Below, piece by piece: positions 57,961-64,000 of a stretch of DNA of 64,000 nt. The position numbers and the translations under genes were made by a program. A model generated the notes under the pieces. It ran no database searches, had not been told where the DNA came from, and saw nothing but the letters and a program-made list of their open reading frames with translations. The stretch is from assembly GCA_022925895.1 (NCBI GenBank), contig JAKSYS010000332.1, forward strand, positions 1-64,000. Direction: 5' to 3'. Positions within the stretch are counted from its first letter, which is position 1, and each line of letters begins with the position of its first letter. The DNA comes from Fragilaria crotonensis (lineage: Eukaryota; Bacillariophyta; Fragilariophyceae; Fragilariales; Fragilariaceae).

Positions 57961-58870
57961 GATCCATGCGTCTAAGCAAGAATTGAGTACTAGAAGGAGC
58001 AACATTACTTATTCTCCTGACTCAACCACCAAAGGACAATTGGCACTAGTGTTGGGCCAAATCCAACAGAAGTCAATGTATCGAATCGATCTTGATGCTT
58101 GTTTTAAACTCTCTGATAATCTTCTGACCTGGACATCAAATACATCATTTCCTCATAATGATCAAAGTCACTATCATCGTCATGCATTGCAACCATTGCT
58201 GTTTGACATGATTGTGGAGATTTTGCTGAAGAAATCTTTCCTTGCTTGTTGATGTGATGGTTATTGCTGAGCACTTCATCCTAGTTCACATGCACCTCCT
58301 CTGTAGCTACTACTACTATGCAGGTCTTCAAACAATACCCATGCATCATAGCACCAGTATGCATGTAATAGCACCAATGCTGGTGTGTACAATGTACACT
58401 GCTCCACTTCAAGTATGAAGACTGAGTGCACAACTGGTCTTGTCTGGATGCATTCAAGGGGCAACAAGAAGTCAACTTCAATTGTTGTTGATCTTTATGA
58501 GCATCACTGAAAAATGTTGTGTCGCTCCAATGGTGCCAAGGGGCATGCAAGTTCAAGCACACCAACACTCACTAGCTACTTCTCCTTAGCTTACTGCTGC
58601 CAACCATCATGCTGAGCTTCTTGCCTGGCAACTCCTCCAAATGATGACAACAACACACCACCTTATTTGGCTCTCCGGCATTGTTTGCTGACAATGTCCC
58701 GTCTTGTAGTGTTCCTCCCTGGCAAAATGAGCTTGAAGCTGATCTTGAAGTGCAGCATGGATGACTGAATTGCTTTTCTCAAACAAAATGCGGCCCTGCT
58801 GTAATGTGCAAAATGAAAAAGAATTGATACACCAGGCAGGTGAGAAAGGAAAAGGATAGAAACAAAGGAT
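57961..58870. other. Spacer before copia element 2
   Basis: It may include the decayed 5' end of the transposon copy at 55.5-58.0 kb. A minus-strand open stretch at 58568-58281 has no known motif. Nothing else is supported. Confidence 0.35.
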
Positions 58871-59430
58871 AAAGTTTTATTCGCAGTGTTTGAGACTGCA
58901 AACAAGGGCTAACGACGAATTAGTTATCGCAGGAGCGTTTGTACTCTTTGGTAGAAATTTGTTTTACTAATTGTGAGATGTATAAAACATGCAGAAAATG
59001 AAATTGGAATGACTGAATGAGAGCTCTGAAGCTGCACTTTCCTTGTTCTCTGTTCTCTGGTTGTTCCTTGATTGTTCTTTTGTTAGTTCTTCAGAATCCC
59101 ATGGTAGAATGGTTGGTTGAAAGATACTGAATCCCAGATGAATATAATGAAATATAAAGCATGTAAAATGTAGATTTGATGATGCACCAGTTTGTGTTCT
59201 CTTGTGATGTCGGCTGGCGATTGTGCTTCCCATTTATGTGTCCGCGGAACATCCGACAATGACCGAAGAACAATGACGCAAACACTTACGAGAACGCGAA
59301 CGAAGCGTGACTCAATCGTGCGAAAGAGAACCGAACCGTGACTCACAGAAACTTTGGTTGACGAACGGACGGAAGGAGAGGTAGAGTATGATCCACGACG
59401 GTAGACGCCAATACTGTATCTTTTCTTTTA
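58871..59430 (-). repeat. 3' LTR of copia element 2
   Basis: The reverse complement of the element 1 LTRs, from TAAAAGAAAAG (at 59430, reading down) to ACTTTA (58871). It is about 560 bp. Confidence 0.8.
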
Positions 59431-59459
59431 CTCCTCACTCGCTTGACGAAGTCCTTCGA

Positions 59460-61190
59460 TTACCAACCCATCAATTGCTTGCGCAACTTGGTGTGAGTCT
59501 CTTCATTGCAGATCTTGGTGAGGATATCTGCAAGCATGTCCTCAGTTGATACAGAATGAATAGAAATAGTGCCATCTTGAACCTTGTTCCTGAAATGATG
59601 GTATTTGGTGTTGATATGGCGCGTTCTGGGACGCATCTTCGGATTCTTGACGCTTGTAGCCAGCTCAATGGCGCCGCTGTTGTCTTCAAAAACCCGACAA
59701 TGGAGCCTTGGTGTTGTCGCTGTCAATCCACATCCATGCTCTTGCATTTCTTGCACCAACTCCATCAATGGTAGCACTTCTCTTGTGGCTGTTGAAATTG
59801 CCAAATATTCACTCTCTGTTGTTGATAGAGCAATCTCAGACTGAAGCTTGGATGCCCATATGACTGGACATGAGGCATAAAGGATGACATAGCCAGTTCT
59901 TGACCTTGCTGTGTCTGGATCCCATCCTGCATTCTCTGGGTCCCAATCCCCTGTGAATGATGCATCCACATAGACATCAAAGCTTTGATTGCTGGGGGAA
60001 TAGATCATGCCTTTGTCCCTTGAACCAACCAGGTACCTCCCCAACCACTTCAATGCCTTGCCATGTTGGAACCTTGGGTTGGACACAAACCTTGCTCCTT
60101 GGTGGACTGCACATGAGATGTCAAGCCTTGAACACTTCTCCAGATAGTTCATCTGACCAATGACACGGCGATAATTGAAGTGATCATCAAATGGTGGAGA
60201 ATCCAGATGCCTGGTGAGAGTCTTGCTTGAAGCTCCTGTGGTTTTCTTGATTGCCACATTCTTCCCATCCAGTCTGAGCTCTTTGATGACATCATTGATG
60301 AGGTGAGGTTGAGAGAGGTTGAAGGTGGTCGCATTGACTCTGTCAATTTGAACTCCAAGAAAGTCTGAGATGTCTCCTTCCACTGTAAGGTTAAGGCCAA
60401 CTGACTTCATCTCTTGGATAATGTCCTCCAACTCTTGTTCATCTGGTCCTGCCAGAATGGAATCATCCGTGTAGAGAACAAAAACTGACTTCCCTTTGTA
60501 GAAGAGGCATTCATCAATCTCACTTGGAATGAAACCAACCTCCTTGAGCTTGTCCACCAGATGCTGGTTCCACACTCTGCCAGCTTGCTTCTGACCAAAG
60601 AGATTCTTCTTCAGCTTGAGGACATAGTCCCCCTCCACCTCAAAGCCTTTTGGGACGGCCATGTAGAGTTCACACTCCACCTCTGCTTGGGTGTAGGCCA
60701 ACACAAAATCGATTTGTTTGGTGTGCCATCCATGAATCAAGGTTGTGATGAGCACCATCCTGATGGCTGCCCATGATGCCACTGGTGAGAATGTTTCCCA
60801 GTAGTTGACACCTTCCTCTTGCTTGGATCCATCAATGTTGAGCCTTGCCTTCCACTTGTAAACTTCTCTTGTGGCAATTCTGCGCTTGCGCTTCATGGCC
60901 CACACTGCTGGAAGAATCTTGGTTCCTGGAGGGACTGATGACCTTGGGACCAACTCCCAAACTTCGTTTTCGGTGTGACTCTTGACCTCCTTCTCCATTG
61001 CCTTGATGAATTCGGCGCGATCTGGCTCCCTCATGGCCTCATGGTAGTACATCGTGTCGGGATCTGCGGAGGCGGCGAAAGCCAGCATGGGATGCTGCTC
61101 TCCCTCAATGTCCATCCACTCTTTGATAGCTTCAAAGGCCACATAATAAGGAAGCTTGTCCTCCAACTTGGCTTCAAAGTTGTGCCACAC
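59460..61190 (-). mobile_element. Copia element 2: reverse transcriptase and RNase H part
   Basis: A 576-codon stretch that holds the copia reverse transcriptase, with the family YTDD-type active site, and an RNase H with the STTESEY motif. Part of the fossil above, listed to mark the domain positions. Confidence 0.85.
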
Positions 61191-61317
61191 ATCAAAGACC
61201 TTGGATCCTGCCTTGCTGGAAGGTTCATCAGAGACTTTTGTTGATGCAGCCCCTGGGATCTTGTTGAGCCTTGGGGACCTCCTGAATTGGACAGGAAGTT
61301 CTTCCCCTTGTTCTCCC

Positions 61318-62622
61318 TCAGAAACTGGAAGTGGTGTTTGAGATGCTTGAGCCTCTCCTCATTGACCGATTCTCCAGGTTCCAGATCAAATTCCATGAAG
61401 GGGACATCACGTTGCAAACCTTGAGCTTGAGCTGATTGCTTGATGCCTTGAAGCCTGGAAGGTGATGAGGCCTTGAATCCACAAAGCTTCTGCCATTCTG
61501 ATGGAGGTGACAGGTTGCCCAGTGACTGCCTGACTGTCTCAAACTTGGGATCAAATGTGACATGAAACTGGGGAGAGACATGGCCAGTCTTGAGGTTGAG
61601 AACAAGAGCCACACTGCGGGCATGCTGCATGGATATGCCAGGTAGACTCCCATGCGAGCTCTGACCTCCCACTTGGGCAATTTCTGGCCAGATTGCATCT
61701 TGTTGTCGAGGACAAACACAGGACATCCAAAAGGTTGAAAATGATTCAGATTTGGAGTGACTTCAGACCTTGCAAACAACTCAAAGGGAGACTTGTGATC
61801 CACTCTTCCAATTGTTGGTGTAGAGTTGTGAATTTCATTGGCCACTCTGAGAGCATAAGGCCAGAGATGTGCATCAATAGCCTTAGGCCACCTGTGCTGA
61901 GCATGAATCAACATAGTTCTTGCTTGGTCTTGCAAAGTCCTGATCCTTCTTTCTGCCACAGCATTCTGAAAATGAGCATTGACTCCACAGAAAGTGATTG
62001 TCTGACCTGCTTCCTTGACAGCTGCCATGAACTTGTTCTCTGCAAACCTGCCATTGTCAGCTTGATAACTCTTGACTTGGACCTTGAACTTGGAAGCATA
62101 CCTCTCAAAGGCCAGCTTTGCTTCAAGAGTTTCATCTGCATTGGTTGACTTCTGAAGGTGGATGTAGGACAAACCACTGAAGTGATCCACAAAGATTGTT
62201 GCCACCTTGTACCTTTTCTTGGTGAGCCAACCCTTGATTTGGGCAATGAGCCCTGGAGTACTGGACTCCAACTGATCGATGCTGATGCACTGTCCCGGCT
62301 CTGAGGCTGTTCGAAGTTTTCCACCTTGTTGACCACCCTTTGGCTTGGTTCTCCATGGTCTTCTGGTGGCCTTTCCATATAAGCAGCTGGTGCAGGTTGG
62401 AACTTGGCACTTGGCCAACTTCTTCGGGAGCAAACCGCGCTTGGCCATGCTTTGCATTTTGGCAGCCGACATGTGATTCAACTTGTGATGCCAGCGAAGG
62501 AACTCTGCAGCAGGGTTCTCATGAACGGCAGTGTCCTCTTCGTCGTCAATGACGACTGGCAAGTCGGTGCGGTCAGTAGCATCAAGGTCAAATGAGACTG
62601 GTGTATTTGGAGGATGACTCAA
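61318..62622 (-). mobile_element. Copia element 2: integrase part
   Basis: A 434-codon stretch with a GAG-pre-integrase His/Cys zinc segment and an integrase core of the DDE type, as usual for copia between protease and reverse transcriptase. Confidence 0.85.
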
Positions 62623-63314
62623 TCCACCCCTTGGGATGAGGTATCTGGTGCTTCTGGTTGATGAAGAGGTTCCTGACAGTCTTCATTTTCATCATCAGGG
62701 ATGAGATGGGTTTCCATGTTAATGATTGGGTCATCCTCATCCAGTCCCACCTCACACATGTTGCAGAAGGTGTTGAAAGCCTTGTAGCTTGGAGCAGTAT
62801 ACATGGTTGCAATGTTGCCACTCCCCTGGTTCAACCTCACTGTTTTGGTGTGCTGTCTTTGGGCCCAGTGTAGTTGAATGCTGTCATGGTATGTTGCACA
62901 CCATGTGCCTCTTGGCAAAGGCTTGAAGTCTTGGGCAGTCTGGGCCCAATGCTGTGGAGACAACAGCTTTGAAGGTGAATCCTTGACATAGAGCCCATGT
63001 GGAATGACAATGTCATGAGGAACTCCTGTATCATCTTCAATTGACCACTTGATAGTCCCTGAGTAGATCTCAGTAAGTGTTCCACCCAACCCCTTCAACT
63101 TTTTGTTGACCCTCTTGAGAGGAGTGATGAAGTCTTTCTTGTCATTGGAAATGCAATAGGATGCACAGTTGTCAATCCTAATAGCCTTGGAATCAGTATC
63201 AAAGCTTGCTGCTTCATCTTGGTGGGCTTGCCTTGCCTTCATTGCAATGACTGCTGTCAGGCAGTTGAGTTGGGTGGAATTCCTTTTGTATCTTGGCCCT
63301 TTGCCCTTCATCAA
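62619..63314 (-). mobile_element. Copia element 2: protease region
   Basis: An aspartic-protease-like segment near its start (a D.CAS-type site) followed by linker sequence up to the integrase. Assigned mainly from position and copia gene order. Confidence 0.65.
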
Positions 63315-63574
63315 GGTCTTGGTCTTGGTTGCATGCTGAAACTCCCATCATGCATCCATGACTTGACATATTCAGACACTGTGACTGGGTGTACCTTCCA
63401 ATTTCTCACCTTTCCTGAGGCCTTGCTTGAATTTGGATTGGTAACCCACACCTGAACAGATTGGACAATGGCCTCCAAGCCATGGCTGAAGAGGTAGCAC
63501 ACGTCTGCGCACCATCTCTGCCACCACTTGAAAATCCAAAGCCCAATGAACACGCAGTCCATTGGGCGTCCCCA

Positions 63575-64000
63575 TCATTCATCATCATCGGAGATGGCTG
63601 CGAGCGCTTTGGCCAGTTTCATGCTAGGCTGCTTGGAGTCTTGACCCTTGTTGCCTTGATCCTTCTTGGGACCACCTTTGAAACCAATACCCTTACAGTC
63701 AGAAGGCTTGTGTCTGGTCCACCTGTTGTGATTGGGGCACCAATGGTAGTCCTTGCCTTCAACAGTCTTGGACTGCTTCTCTCCTTCCTTGGGATGAACA
63801 TGTACCCATGCTGGAAGATCCTCAACTCTGAACTTGCCTTTACCCTTGTCTTTCTTGTTTCCCTGCTTGTTGTCCTTCTTTCCTCCTCCACTGGACTTGC
63901 CACTTGCTGGATTAGGTTTCTTCTGATTGGACATGAGGGTTTTGACTTGGGATTGCAAGGCAATGATAGTTTCCTCCTCTGTAGTCTTGAGGCACCACTG
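63575..64000 (-). mobile_element. Copia element 2: gag C-terminal region
   Basis: A Lys/Gly-rich stretch with a Cys/His knuckle-like segment around 63.68-63.78 kb, matching the gag end of element 1 (about 12.1-12.43 kb). It continues past the window edge. Confidence 0.7.

Larger units (their letters stand above)
58871..64000 (-). mobile_element. Copia (Ty1/copia) LTR element 2, partial in window
   Basis: Same family as element 1, on the minus strand. The 3' LTR is 58871-59430, preceded in sense by a purine-rich stretch. Coding parts follow toward higher coordinates: RNase H (about 59.5-60.1 kb), reverse transcriptase (about 60.2-61.2), integrase (about 61.4-62.6), protease (about 62.9-63.3) and the end of gag (63.58 kb to the window edge). 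The parts are much longer and better kept than in element 1, with about four or five breaks visible, so it is younger or better preserved. The 5' LTR lies outside the window. Confidence 0.88.

Noticed and set aside
1-64000. CRISPR arrays, operons, bacterial promoters
   Set aside because: Spliced genes, LINEs and copia elements show that this is eukaryotic nuclear DNA. No spaced short repeats of the CRISPR kind are present.
1-64000. tRNA or rRNA genes
   Set aside because: No segment with a convincing tRNA cloverleaf or rRNA core was found by eye. A covariance-model scan would be needed to exclude tRNAs.

Overview
The window looks like nuclear DNA from a diatom. It has short GT-AG introns (about 70-170 bp), two heat-shock-factor genes of the type expanded in diatoms, several protein families I recognise from diatom mobile DNA, and copia elements. 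The host assignment is an inference from these families, not a search result. About 5 kb is ordinary host gene sequence; most of the rest is nested mobile DNA.

Region 1 (1-22.6 kb). A minus-strand DDE transposase gene is split in two: its N-terminal part lies at 20.70-22.57 kb and its C-terminal part at 0.73-1.92 kb. Everything between (1920-20696) is bounded by perfect inverted repeats starting CATCAGAAGGTGGG and by a TA on both sides. With one TA kept, the split gene reads on in frame across the site. I therefore read 1920-20696 as a single 18.8-kb DNA transposon. It carries a Plavaka-like (CACTA-group) transposase at its right end, two related cargo genes (6.1-7.7 and 8.0-9.7 kb), a decayed GC-rich gene (2.5-5.1 kb) and, inserted later, a broken copia element (10579-17020).

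Region 2 (22.6-28.4 kb). Two tandem copies of a secreted cysteine-rich protein gene, both interrupted, share a repeated upstream module. A third copy of the module sits at 57-434, joined to a 56-bp scrap of the msrA 3' end. An ORF1-like fragment lies between the two genes.

Region 3 (28.4-34.8 kb) is the host gene island: msrA (minus), eIF6 (plus), ribosomal protein eS12 (minus) and a first heat shock factor (plus). A second heat shock factor is at 51.66-52.77 kb.

Region 4 (36.99-49.73 kb). A TTAA-flanked DNA transposon begins and ends with CCCCAGT. Its transposase appears to contain an internal SAP domain and a YqaJ-like PD-(D/E)XK nuclease. A near full-length 8.7-kb LINE (39796-48523, minus strand, 14-bp target duplication) is inserted in it. 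A decayed LINE-free copy of the same transposon lies at 55.5-58.0 kb on the minus strand and confirms that the parts are colinear.

Region 5 (58.87-64.0 kb) is a second copy of the same copia family, opposite in orientation to the first, running off the window end. The best candidates for something undescribed are the 18.8-kb cargo-bearing element and the transposase with a nuclease inside it.
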